Assembly: GCF_017876535.1 (NCBI RefSeq)
Contig: NZ_JAGIOF010000001.1
Coordinates: 4,030,001 to 4,094,000, forward strand
DNA length: 64,000 nt
Reading direction: 5' to 3'
From: Paeniglutamicibacter kerguelensis
GTDB taxonomy: Bacteria; Actinomycetota; Actinomycetes; Actinomycetales; Micrococcaceae
The notes below the pieces were generated by a model that saw nothing but the letters and a program-made list of their open reading frames with translations, searched no databases and was not told the DNA's origin. Positions 8,798 through 16,361 of the stretch are shown one piece after another; position 1 is the stretch's first letter; each line of letters starts with the position of its first letter. Made by a program: the position numbers and the translations under genes.

Positions 8798-8831
8798 CAA
8801 AGGGCCGGCACCTTGAGGTGCCGACCCTTTG
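8798..8831 (-). terminator. hairpin after the DUF4193 gene
   Basis: An inverted repeat with arms CAAAGGGCCGGCACCT and AGGTGCCGACCCTTTG (one mismatch, two-base loop), 74 bases beyond the DUF4193 stop. It fits a transcription terminator, although the T-run is weak. Confidence 0.6.
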
Positions 8832-8904
8832 AATCACCCCGCCGATGAAGGCCGGCCGTTTCCGGCCAGTGCCTGGTGCCCGGGGGATATTGAAACTTAG
8901 AAAA

Positions 8905-9204
8905 TTAGCCTTCGCATTCGCGGCAGAATTTCACGCCGTCCTTTTCGGCAGCAATCTGGCTGCGGTGGCGTACCAAGAAGCATGAACCACAGGTGAATTC
9001 GTCCTCGGCCTGCGGGATAACCTCAACAACGAGCTCATCGAGAACGATGGCACCGGGCAGTTCCTGCCCTTCGGAGTGGTCGACCTCTTCAAGGTCTGAC
9101 TGCACACTCTTGGCAGTTGGCGCATCCATGCTCTGGACCTGCTGCAGGGTCTTTTCGGACGCCTCGGCTACGTCTGGTCGTACTTCGTCATAGTCCTGGG
9201 CCAT
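8905..9204 (-). CDS. DUF4193 domain protein
   Basis: 99 residues, the usual length of this actinobacterial family. The ATG at 9204 (MAQDYDEVRPDV) has AAAGG seven bases upstream, so it is preferred over the ATG two codons earlier at 9210. The acidic N-terminal half leads to LPGAIVLDELVVEVIPQ and then a C-terminal zinc-ribbon-like pattern: FTCGSCFLVRHRSQ and FCRECEG, giving CxxC pairs. The family is widespread in Actinobacteria and has no proven function; some members resemble RNA polymerase-associated or dksA-like small zinc proteins, which is only a hint. It is followed by the hairpin at 8798-8831. Confidence 0.92.
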   Translation of the reverse strand: MAQDYDEVRPDVAEASEKTLQQVQSMDAPTAKSVQSDLEEVDHSEGQELPGAIVLDELVVEVIPQAEDEFTCGSCFLVRHRSQIAAEKDGVKFCRECEG

Positions 9205-9540
9205 GGCCATACCTTTGCTCGTGGTGCTGGAATCGAGAGTAATCATAGGCGAGGAATCAGGGAGAAACCTAAACGATTGTCGCCGCGATGCGTGATTCGA
9301 TCCCAAGAATCGGGTATAAGGGGCAGAATTTCGTTCCCGGATGAGCAATGTCACCCGCTGGACGGGTGAAACAGCCGGTTTTTGCCCCGCAACTTGCACG
9401 TTATGCCACCGGCGTACTTGGGACCGGTGCGCCCCTGCCCCAAGCGGCAAAGGCGGCGGAACCCCCGGGGCACCGGGAACGCGGTTAAGTATGTTCTGGC
9501 CGGCCGCGCATGGCGCCGGGCCCGAACGTCGGGATGAGGT
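9205..9540. other. intergenic region, no gene recognised
   Basis: About 335 bases between the DUF4193 gene and the small gene at 9541-9786. It should carry the DUF4193 promoter. No RNA, repeat or conserved ORF was recognised. Confidence 0.45.
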
Positions 9541-9786
9541 CTATTCCGCGGTATTGACTCTGGCCGTCTCAATGACTTCGTCGGGCGCTGGGGTCCCTTG
9601 GGCCTCGTGGGCTCGAAGCACCCTGCGTGCACGATCAATTTTCAGCCGCTCACGTGGATCCCGGCTCGGGAGCTGGTCGGCCGGGCCAAAAATAGAGAAT
9701 CCCAGAAATTGCAGGCGCCACCGCAAGCGATAACCCCGGCTAAGCCCGGTGATGTCTTCAACGATGGGAAGTCGCTTGTCGCTCAT
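9541..9786 (-). CDS. small conserved-looking hypothetical protein
   Basis: 81 residues, starting MSDKRLPIVEDITGLSRGYR and rich in Arg: RLRWRLQFLGFSIFGPADQL, then DPRERLKIDRARRVLRAH. GGAAAA lies just before the ATG. I do not recognise a family; the ordered, charged sequence, codon use and start site suggest a real gene rather than a shadow. It has one mildly hydrophobic patch (FLGFSIFG) but no convincing membrane span. It lies downstream of the OhrR-like gene on the same strand after 145 bases, with a palindrome between them. Confidence 0.6.
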   Translation of the reverse strand: MSDKRLPIVEDITGLSRGYRLRWRLQFLGFSIFGPADQLPSRDPRERLKIDRARRVLRAHEAQGTPAPDEVIETARVNTAE

Positions 9787-9880
9787 GATTTTCCAGTCTT
9801 TTCTGTAAAGAATCAGCCGGCATGCACTGGCTGAATACCCCCGGGAAGTCCGGTGTCACAATTAAACTGTAGTCCAATAA

Positions 9881-9892
9881 TTGGTACACCAA
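9881..9892. promoter_or_regulatory. short palindrome upstream of the 9541-9786 gene
   Basis: TTGGTACACCAA is a 5+2+5 inverted repeat inside an AT-rich patch (AATAATTGGTACACCAACTA). Its place between the small gene and ohrR-like gene suggests an operator, possibly for the MarR-type regulator encoded next to it. There is no direct evidence for binding. Confidence 0.3.
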
Positions 9893-9931
9893 CTAATTGC
9901 AAGCGGCAATTCATGCCTAATGAACCACGGG

Positions 9932-10384
9932 TTAGTTCGGAGCGCGCAGCGCCGCTTCAATGACCTTCTTCATGCTCGCGTGAAGCCCCGCGAGTTCGCG
10001 GGCATCCATGTCAAGGCGCCGCATCATTTCCTTGGGGACTTCCAGCGCAACCTCGCGGGCGTCCCTGCCTTTTTGGGTCAGGACGATTTCGAGCGTTCGT
10101 TCATCCGATGCGCTTCTGCTTCGCTGCACATATCCCAGCGACTCGATGCGCTTGACCAACGGAGAGACGGTGCCCGGATCCAGGTGGAGCAGGCCGCTCA
10201 ATTCCTTGATGGACAGCGGTTCGTGTTCCCAGAGCGTCAGCATCACCAAATATTGCGGGTGCGTCAGGCCCAGCGGCTCGAGCACCGGCTTGTAAGCGGC
10301 AATGACGCTGCGTGAGGCCAGGGACAGAGCAAAGCAGACCTGGTTCTCCAGTGCCAGCGGATCTGCCAGAGGATTTTCGCTCAC
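9932..10384 (-). CDS. MarR-family regulator, OhrR-like
   Basis: 150 residues with the winged-helix MarR fold: LTHPQYLVMLTLWEHEPLSI, then SGLLHLDPGTVSPLVKRIES (recognition helix) and SRSASDERTLEIVLTQKGRD (wing). LENQVCFALS at residues 13-22 places Cys17 where OhrR carries its peroxide-sensing cysteine, and a Tyr follows in IAAYKPVL; the second conserved tyrosine (FALY in OhrR) is Ser here. It is thus probably a thiol-based organic peroxide sensor and repressor, possibly with changed chemistry. No ohr peroxidase gene is in this window, so its target is unclear. Confidence 0.85.
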   Translation of the reverse strand: MSENPLADPLALENQVCFALSLASRSVIAAYKPVLEPLGLTHPQYLVMLTLWEHEPLSIKELSGLLHLDPGTVSPLVKRIESLGYVQRSRSASDERTLEIVLTQKGRDAREVALEVPKEMMRRLDMDARELAGLHASMKKVIEAALRAPN

Positions 10385-10646
10385 TATGTTCCCTGCTTTG
10401 GTGGATGACTCGATCTATCCATCATAGGTACCCGGCCGGCTCCGCCGGCCACGCAAGCCAAGTGCCTGCACGGCCCCGGCCCCCCCTTTCACGCGCAGGC
10501 GGCAACACCCGACACGTCATCCTCCTGCCATGCCACCAGCGCAATCCCCGGCCTGAAGGCACCTGTTTCATTTCGTTCCCCACTTGTCTCCTGCCGTTCA
10601 CCTAAATGCCGGGCAGCCGTTGTTTTGCGCCGATAGCGTCCTTGAT

Positions 10647-11864
10647 GTGAGCACGAACAGTGAAGCGAAAACCTTGGTCATCATCCCCGCACGGGGCGGA
10701 TCCAAGGGAATCCCGCTAAAAAACATGCGCAGGATCGGCGGCCAAACCTTGTTGGCCCGGGCCATTGAATCCGCGTTTGCTACGCCGTCAGTTATCGACG
10801 TCGTGGTCAGCACGGACCACCCGGATATCAAGGCCGAGGCCCTGGCCCACGGTGCAACAGTCATCGACCGCCCGGCAGAGATCGCCGGTGACACAGCAAG
10901 CAGCGAATCGGTGCTGTTACACGCCCTGGGCACTCTGGACGTACTCCCCCAAATCACCATCTTCATCCAATGCACCTCCCCGGTCATCGACCCCGCCGAC
11001 TTGCAGGCAGCCATCACCACCGTCGCCAGCGGCGCCGCGGACGTGAGCTTCTCGGTGGTTCCCGACCACGGGTTCCATTGGGCCTGCGATGAAACCGGAG
11101 CGGCACACGCCATTGGCCACGACGTGGCACGGCGACCGCGCCGCCAGGACCGCGAACCGCGCTTCAGGGAAACCGGCGCCTTCTACGTCATGGACACCGC
11201 GGGCTTCCTCGAGGCCGGGCATCGTTTCTTCGGCTCGCTCGCCCTGGCACGGGTGCCGGAGGAACACGGAATCGACATCGACACCATCGCCGACCTGGAA
11301 CTGGCGCAATGGCGCCTGGCGCGATCCGCCCCGGCCCTTGGCCTTGACGTGGATGCACTTGTCACCGACTTCGACGGCGTCCACACCGCGGACACCGCCT
11401 ACCTGGGACAGGACGGCACGGAATCCGTGCGGATCTCCCGCGCAGACGGCATGGGCATCTCCCTGCTGAAAAAGGCGGGCATCCACCTCATGATCCTCTC
11501 CACCGAAACCAACCCGGTGGTCACGGCCCGAGCAACAAAGCTCGGCATCGACGTGGCCCAGGGCGTGAACGACAAAGCCCGGGTGCTGAAGCGCTGGATG
11601 GCCGAGCGCGGCCTGGATCCGGAGCGCGTCGCCTACCTGGGCAATGACGTCAACGACCTCGACCCCATGAACCTGGTCGGCTGGCCGCTGACCGTGGCCG
11701 ACGCCCGGGAAGAAGTCCATGCCGCGGCCCGGCACCGGCTCGCCACTCCCGGCGGGCACGGGGCCGTGCGCGAAGCCGCGGAACTCATCCTCGCCGGCCG
11801 CACCGCAGCCAACCTACCCACGGCACCCGGTCAGCTGACCGCCGTGCCGGCCTGGGCCAACTGA
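10647..11864 (+). CDS. CMP-nonulosonate synthetase / HAD phosphatase fusion
   Basis: 405 residues from the GTG at 10647 (VSTNSEAKTLVIIPARGGSK); the longer in-frame reading adds an unlike N-terminus. No clear ribosome binding site precedes it, so a leaderless or weak start is possible. Domain 1 (about 8-225) is an acylneuraminate cytidylyltransferase (IIPARGGSKGIPLKNMRRIG, QCTSPVIDPADLQ, RFRETGAFYVMD) that activates a nonulosonic acid with CTP. Domain 2 (about 235-385) is a KdsC-like HAD phosphatase (LVTDFDGVHTAD with nucleophile Asp near 241, and YLGNDVNDLDPM). Similar fusions join the last two steps of Kdn or sialic acid synthesis: removal of the 9-phosphate and CMP activation. First gene of the polymer cluster. 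Confidence 0.92.
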   Translation: MSTNSEAKTLVIIPARGGSKGIPLKNMRRIGGQTLLARAIESAFATPSVIDVVVSTDHPDIKAEALAHGATVIDRPAEIAGDTASSESVLLHALGTLDVLPQITIFIQCTSPVIDPADLQAAITTVASGAADVSFSVVPDHGFHWACDETGAAHAIGHDVARRPRRQDREPRFRETGAFYVMDTAGFLEAGHRFFGSLALARVPEEHGIDIDTIADLELAQWRLARSAPALGLDVDALVTDFDGVHTADTAYLGQDGTESVRISRADGMGISLLKKAGIHLMILSTETNPVVTARATKLGIDVAQGVNDKARVLKRWMAERGLDPERVAYLGNDVNDLDPMNLVGWPLTVADAREEVHAAARHRLATPGGHGAVREAAELILAGRTAANLPTAPGQLTAVPAWAN

Positions 11865-11964
11865 ACGCGACCCGTCGCCAGCCCAAGATTTTCCATCCCA
11901 CCGCCCCGTGACCTTAACCCAAACACAAGAACCGGTCCGGGTAACTCACGAAAGGCAAAAAACC

Positions 11965-12858
11965 ATGAGCATCACCACCTTCGAAACCGAACCCGTCGCC
12001 ATCGGCAACCAGCTGCTGGGCACCGGCCAGTCCGTCTACGTGATCAGCGAGATCGGCATCAACCACAACGGCGACATGCAGATCGCCAAGCAGCTCATCG
12101 ACGTGGCAGCCACCTCCGGCGCCAACGCCGTGAAGTTCCAGAAGCGCACCCCGGACATCTCCACCCCGATGGACATGCGCGACAAGATCCGCTCCACCCC
12201 GTGGGGCGACATGACCTACCTCGACTACCGCTACAAGGTCGAGTTCGACGCCGCCCAGTACAAGGAACTGATCCGCTACGCCGCCTCGCTGGGCCTGCAC
12301 GCCTTCGCTTCCCCGTGGGACGTGCCCTCGGTGCACTTCATGGAGGAGCAGGGCGCGGTGACCCACAAGGTCGCCTCCGCCTCGGTCACCGACCTGGAGC
12401 TGCTGCGCGCCCTGGCCGAGACCGGCAAGCCGATCATCCTCTCCACCGGCATGTCCACGATCGAACAGATCGACGCGGCCGTGGAAACCCTGGGCACCGA
12501 CAAGCTGGTGCTGATGCACGCCACCTCCACCTACCCGCTGCCCCCGGAAGAGGCGAACCTGCGCACCATCAACACCCTGCAGGAGCGCTACCAGGTGCCG
12601 GTGGGCTACTCGGGCCACGAGCGCGGCTTGCAGATCTCGCTGGCTGCCGTCGCCCTGGGCGCCGTCACCGTCGAACGCCACATCACCCTGGACCGCACCA
12701 TGTGGGGCTCGGACCAGGCCTCCTCGCTGGAGCCCAAGGGCTTCGAGTCGCTGATCCGCGACATCCGCATCCTGGAAACCGCCATGGGCGACGGCGTCAA
12801 GCGCGTCTTCCCGGGCGAGCTGGCCCCGCTGTCCCGCCTGCGCCGCGTGGACGCCTAG
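11965..12858 (+). CDS. neuB: nonulosonate (sialic/Kdn-type) synthase, short form
   Basis: 297 residues from the ATG at 11965 (MSITTFETEPVAIGNQLLGT) with GAAAGG ten bases upstream. NeuB enzymes condense PEP with a hexosamine or hexose (phosphate) to give a nine-carbon acid. Seen here: VISEIGINHNGDMQIAKQLI, GANAVKFQKR, FASPWDVPSVHFMEEQGA, HKVASASVTDLELLRALAET, LSTGMST, LMHATSTYPLPPEEANLRTI, VGYSGHERG and ERHITLDRTMWGSDQASS, all in the TIM-barrel part. It stops just after the barrel, so the C-terminal antifreeze-like (SAF) domain of normal 340-350 residue NeuB is absent. It follows the fused synthetase by 100 bases. Confidence 0.92.
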   Translation: MSITTFETEPVAIGNQLLGTGQSVYVISEIGINHNGDMQIAKQLIDVAATSGANAVKFQKRTPDISTPMDMRDKIRSTPWGDMTYLDYRYKVEFDAAQYKELIRYAASLGLHAFASPWDVPSVHFMEEQGAVTHKVASASVTDLELLRALAETGKPIILSTGMSTIEQIDAAVETLGTDKLVLMHATSTYPLPPEEANLRTINTLQERYQVPVGYSGHERGLQISLAAVALGAVTVERHITLDRTMWGSDQASSLEPKGFESLIRDIRILETAMGDGVKRVFPGELAPLSRLRRVDA

Positions 12859-12875
12859 GCCCCGCAAGGCCCGTT

Positions 12876-12921
12876 GCACGGGGGCGGGCGGCCAGATCCT
12901 GGCGCCCGCCCCCGTGCCTTT
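12876..12921 (+). terminator. strong GC-rich hairpin with T-run after neuB
   Basis: Arms GCACGGGGGCGGGCGGCCAG and CTGGCGCCCGCCCCCGTGC pair with a single bulged G, followed by CTTTT. This is a good rho-independent terminator 17 bases after the neuB stop, inside what otherwise looks like one operon. It also overlaps the upstream GTG of the next reading frame, which argues for the later ATG of the GT2 gene. Confidence 0.8.
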
Positions 12922-12973
12922 TCACCGCATTCCCGAATCCGCCCTTTCGATTTCAAGGATCGCCGCCATCACC

Positions 12974-13984
12974 ATGTCGCCCACAGCGCAACGCATCAGC
13001 GTCATCATCCCGGCCAAAGACCAGGCACCGTTCATCCGCGATGCCCTTGCCAGCCTGGAGCGTCAGGTCGACGACCTTCGCCGGCTCGAGGTGCTGGTGG
13101 TCGACGACGGGTCAAGCGACGGAACCGGCGATCTTGCCGCACGCTTCCACGACCGGCTTCCGGGGCTGAAAATCATCCGCAACGAAACGCCGCGCGGGCT
13201 GGCCACCGCCCGCAACCAGGGGCTCGACGCTTCCACCGGCCTACACCTCGCCTTCCTGGACGGCGACGACTGGCTGGCCCCCGGACACCTGGCCTCCTGC
13301 AGCGCCGGCCTGGAAAAGCTCGACGTCGACTTCGTGCGCACCGACCACGTTCGTGTCACCGGCGGCAACCGCACGCTGCACAGGGCGCCGCAGGCCCGGC
13401 GCAACGTCGCCTTGGACCCGCGCGGCTCCATTCTTCCGGCCACCGAGTCGACGATGGTCGACTACCCCTACGCGTGGGCCGGAATGTTCCACCGCAGGGT
13501 GGCCGAGCGCGGCCTGCTGCGCTTTCCCGACGGCCTGCACACGGCCGAGGACCGCGCCTGGATCTGGCGCCTGCACCTGCACTGCGACTCCTATGCCGTC
13601 ACCAACGCCCCGGGGGTCATGTACCGCCGCGGCATTGCCTCCTCGCTGACGCAGATCTTCGACGCCCGCCAACTCGATTTTGTCCCGGCCTACCTGCTCG
13701 CCTTCGACGTATTGCGCGACGACGCGCAGGCGGAACGCTTTTGGCCCAAGATGATCCGACAGTTCCTGGCCATCAGCGCGCACCACCTGTCCCGGCGGGG
13801 CAGCATGTCCCACGAGACCGGGGCGGAGCTCCAGCGGCTCATCCGCAACGGCTTGGCCGTGCTGCCGGCAGCGGAACTCGCCAAGGCGTTCAGGGCAATG
13901 GACAAGCGGCGCGCCGCGGCGCTGCGTCCCCTGCTGCCGACCGCACACACCCCGGAAACCACGTCGATGCGGAGCTCCGCATGA
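12974..13984 (+). CDS. family 2 glycosyltransferase
   Basis: 336 residues from the ATG at 12974 (MSPTAQRISVIIPAKDQAPF). GT-A fold motifs: ISVIIPAKDQ, LEVLVVDDGSSDGTGDLAA, ATARNQGLDASTGLHLAFLD and the metal-binding DGDDWL, then AEDRAWIWRLH as the likely catalytic-base region. The C-terminal part is helical and may bind the acceptor. No membrane span is obvious, so it acts in the cytosol or at the membrane face. The start could also be the upstream GTG at 12914, but that lies in the terminator stem. Its stop overlaps the next gene by four bases (ATGA). It probably adds a sugar to the nonulosonate-containing polymer or its linker. Confidence 0.88.
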   Translation: MSPTAQRISVIIPAKDQAPFIRDALASLERQVDDLRRLEVLVVDDGSSDGTGDLAARFHDRLPGLKIIRNETPRGLATARNQGLDASTGLHLAFLDGDDWLAPGHLASCSAGLEKLDVDFVRTDHVRVTGGNRTLHRAPQARRNVALDPRGSILPATESTMVDYPYAWAGMFHRRVAERGLLRFPDGLHTAEDRAWIWRLHLHCDSYAVTNAPGVMYRRGIASSLTQIFDARQLDFVPAYLLAFDVLRDDAQAERFWPKMIRQFLAISAHHLSRRGSMSHETGAELQRLIRNGLAVLPAAELAKAFRAMDKRRAAALRPLLPTAHTPETTSMRSSA

Positions 13985-15339
13985 TCCAGTTGGTCGCTGC
14001 ATCCACCGCCTACCAGGTGGCTTCCCTGGTGGCCATGATCGACTCGGGAACCCTGCCCGCGCCCGACGGGCGGCGCATCCTGGTGCTGGCCGACGGCTCG
14101 CAATTGCCGGAGCTGACCACGCCCATCACCGAATCCGCGGGGTTTGCCGAGCTGGCCACCCGGTTCGATGCCGTGGTGGACCTGGGGGCCCTGGTGTGGC
14201 CGCGCCGTCCGCACCAGTTCGGCCCGCGCGCCGAGGAACTGGGCATGTGGGAAACGCTGCTGCGCTCGCATTGGTCCCTCGGCACCGAACCGCTGCAGCT
14301 GGTGGTGGAGTCCATCCAGGTCAACCCGGCCATTGCCCTCTGCCGCATTTTCCACGACGCCACGGTGTTCATCCACTCCGACGGGCTGATGTCCTACGGC
14401 CCCTCCCGCAACCGCGTCGAACCGGCCATCACCCAACGCCTTGAGGGCATCGTGTACCCGGACCTTGTCCCGGGGCTCGTCCCGTTGCTGTTGAGCGAGG
14501 CCGAACCCCGGTTGCTGCCCATGGACCCCACGCACCTGGCCTCCGTGTTCGAGGACCTGGCCGGGGGCCTCGACGGCGGCGAAATCGACGCCCTGGTCCG
14601 GGGCTCCTCCCGCTGCGTGCTGGTGCTGGGGCAGTATCTGAACAACCTGGGCCTGATCGACGAGGACGGTGAACGCGTCCTGCACGAGCAGATGCTGGCC
14701 GAGGCCAAGTCGCTGGATGCAGACCTGGTGGTCTTCAAGCCCCACCCCGCGGCATCTCCCACCGCCGCCCTGCGGCTGGGCCGTGCCGCCGGGGAGCTCG
14801 GGTTGCAGTTCGAGGTCTGCGAATCCGCGCTGAGCGCCGAGCTGGTGGCCCTGAAGATCCGGCCGGTTGCCATCGTCAGCGCGTTTTCCACGGCCTTGGT
14901 GACCTGCTCCAGGCTCTTTGGCTTCCCCGCCCGTGCGGTGGGCACCTCAGCGCTGCTCCAGCAGCTGGCCCCGTTCGAGAACAGCAACCGGATCCCGTTG
15001 ACCCTGGTGGACGCCATGTTTGTGCGGGGAACCACGTCGCCCGCGGCGCTCCAGGGGCTGGTGGACGCCGTGTCATACGGGATGCAGCCCGATCGGCTTC
15101 CGCACCTGCGCGACGCCAGCGCGGCCTACCTGCGGACGCACCCCGTTGAACGCGGCAGGTACTTCAAGCAGCGCCGGCTGCACCGGCTCAACCTTCCCAA
15201 CACCCTGCCGGCCCGCCCTTCCGGCAAGCGCCTGCGCGAGGGCTTCAGGCGGGCGGCCAAGCGCAGCGTGCAACGCCCGGCAACGTTCCTGCGCCGGCAG
15301 CTGGACCGTGCGGGACTCCAATGGCCGACGGAACCGTGA
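13981..15339 (+). CDS. polysialyltransferase-like GT-B glycosyltransferase
   Basis: 452 residues from the ATG at 13981, which overlaps the stop of the GT2 gene; the long open frame before it is a shadow. The N-terminus MIQLVAASTAYQVASLVAMI, the mid region IFHDATVFIHSDGLMSYGPS with its SDG, VLVLGQYLNNLGLIDEDGER, and VVFKPHPAASPTAAL with the HP motif are typical of bacterial alpha-2,8-polysialyltransferase-like (capsule) enzymes, which use an acidic-Gly motif and an HP motif to bind CMP-sialic acid. The C-terminus is very basic (RPSGKRLREGFRRAAKRSVQ), possibly for membrane contact. It likely polymerises the CMP-activated nonulosonate made by the first two genes. Confidence 0.82.
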   Translation: MIQLVAASTAYQVASLVAMIDSGTLPAPDGRRILVLADGSQLPELTTPITESAGFAELATRFDAVVDLGALVWPRRPHQFGPRAEELGMWETLLRSHWSLGTEPLQLVVESIQVNPAIALCRIFHDATVFIHSDGLMSYGPSRNRVEPAITQRLEGIVYPDLVPGLVPLLLSEAEPRLLPMDPTHLASVFEDLAGGLDGGEIDALVRGSSRCVLVLGQYLNNLGLIDEDGERVLHEQMLAEAKSLDADLVVFKPHPAASPTAALRLGRAAGELGLQFEVCESALSAELVALKIRPVAIVSAFSTALVTCSRLFGFPARAVGTSALLQQLAPFENSNRIPLTLVDAMFVRGTTSPAALQGLVDAVSYGMQPDRLPHLRDASAAYLRTHPVERGRYFKQRRLHRLNLPNTLPARPSGKRLREGFRRAAKRSVQRPATFLRRQLDRAGLQWPTEP

Positions 15340-16361
15340 TGAACACCCATTTCGACGCCGCGTCGGTGGCCAGGCCGCGCTTCGGCCACGCCGAGGTGTG
15401 GGTCGAATCGCCCCTGCAGCTGCTCTCCGCGGTGGAGGCGCACGGGGCGGGGTTGCTGGGCCGGACGAGCCGCATCCACCCGCGCGGCGGCACCACGATG
15501 CTCGATGCCACCCTGCAAACGCTCATGGCCCAGGCTCCGGAGGGCGTGGAATTCGCTCCCGCCGGCTCCGCGCCGCCGGCGCCCGGTTCCACGGGTGCCC
15601 AACGCTGGGCAACCGGCGACGCGTTTTCGGGCCGCGTGCAGCGGGCCCTGCTCGGGCATGTTGCCGTGCGCGAGGTCATCATCATCGACGACGGACTGGC
15701 GACCCTCGGGCTCATTGCCGCGCTGGTCAACGACGAGCCCACCGCGCTCGTGCGCCCGCGCTCGACCCCCGGCACCGCGCGCCGGGCCCTGGGCGTGGCC
15801 AGTTGGTTTCGGCTGCGGGCCCTGGCAAGGGCCGGCCGGCTGCTGATTTTCACGGGCCTGCCCGTGCCCGCCGATACTGCGCGGAAGTTCCGGGCCCTCG
15901 GCGGGCACCTGGAAAGCCACAGCTTCGAATGGCTCAACACCCAACCCGCCACCGAGCACATCGCCGAACCGACGGTGGTGGTCGGCTCGGCGCTTGCCGC
16001 CGACGGGCTCATCCACGCCGAGCCGTATTTCCGGTGGCTGGACGCGCTGACCCTCGACGGGCCCATTGCCTATTTCCCGCACCGCCGCGAATCCGCGGAG
16101 TTCCTCTCGCTGCTTGCGGCACATGACGGGATCGTCGTCCACGAACACACCATCCCCATTGAAATGCGGCTGCGCGCGCTGCGCCGCGGACAGGTCATCC
16201 GCGCCCTGCCCTCAACCGCGCTGCCGTCCCTGCGCCTGCTGCTCGGGGCCAGCGGCATCCGGGTCGTGGGCCAGGACGTGCCTGCCGCTTGGTGGAAACC
16301 CGCCGCCTCCCCCGCCCTGCGAGCACACCTTTCCTCATCCTTGGAGCTTCTCCCCTCATGA
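15339..16361 (+). CDS. putative sialyltransferase-like GT-B protein
   Basis: 340 residues from the ATG at 15339, which overlaps the previous stop (TGATG); a start at 15321 is also possible. Recognition is by motif: HAEVWVESPLQLLSAVEAH at the N-terminus, VREVIIIDDGLATLGLIAAL in the middle (the acidic DDG motif) and GPIAYFPHRRESAEFL (the HP-type motif). These appear in this order in CMP-sialic-acid-using GT52/polysialyltransferase-type enzymes. No signal peptide is seen. A second such enzyme beside the polysialyltransferase-like gene could prime the chain or make a different linkage. Its stop overlaps the next start by four bases. Confidence 0.75.
   Translation: MNTHFDAASVARPRFGHAEVWVESPLQLLSAVEAHGAGLLGRTSRIHPRGGTTMLDATLQTLMAQAPEGVEFAPAGSAPPAPGSTGAQRWATGDAFSGRVQRALLGHVAVREVIIIDDGLATLGLIAALVNDEPTALVRPRSTPGTARRALGVASWFRLRALARAGRLLIFTGLPVPADTARKFRALGGHLESHSFEWLNTQPATEHIAEPTVVVGSALAADGLIHAEPYFRWLDALTLDGPIAYFPHRRESAEFLSLLAAHDGIVVHEHTIPIEMRLRALRRGQVIRALPSTALPSLRLLLGASGIRVVGQDVPAAWWKPAASPALRAHLSSSLELLPS

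Noticed and set aside
12874..13980. N-terminal half of the 821-codon plus-strand frame
   Set aside because: It is the out-of-frame shadow of the GT2 gene; the real gene starts at 13981 with a stop-start overlap.
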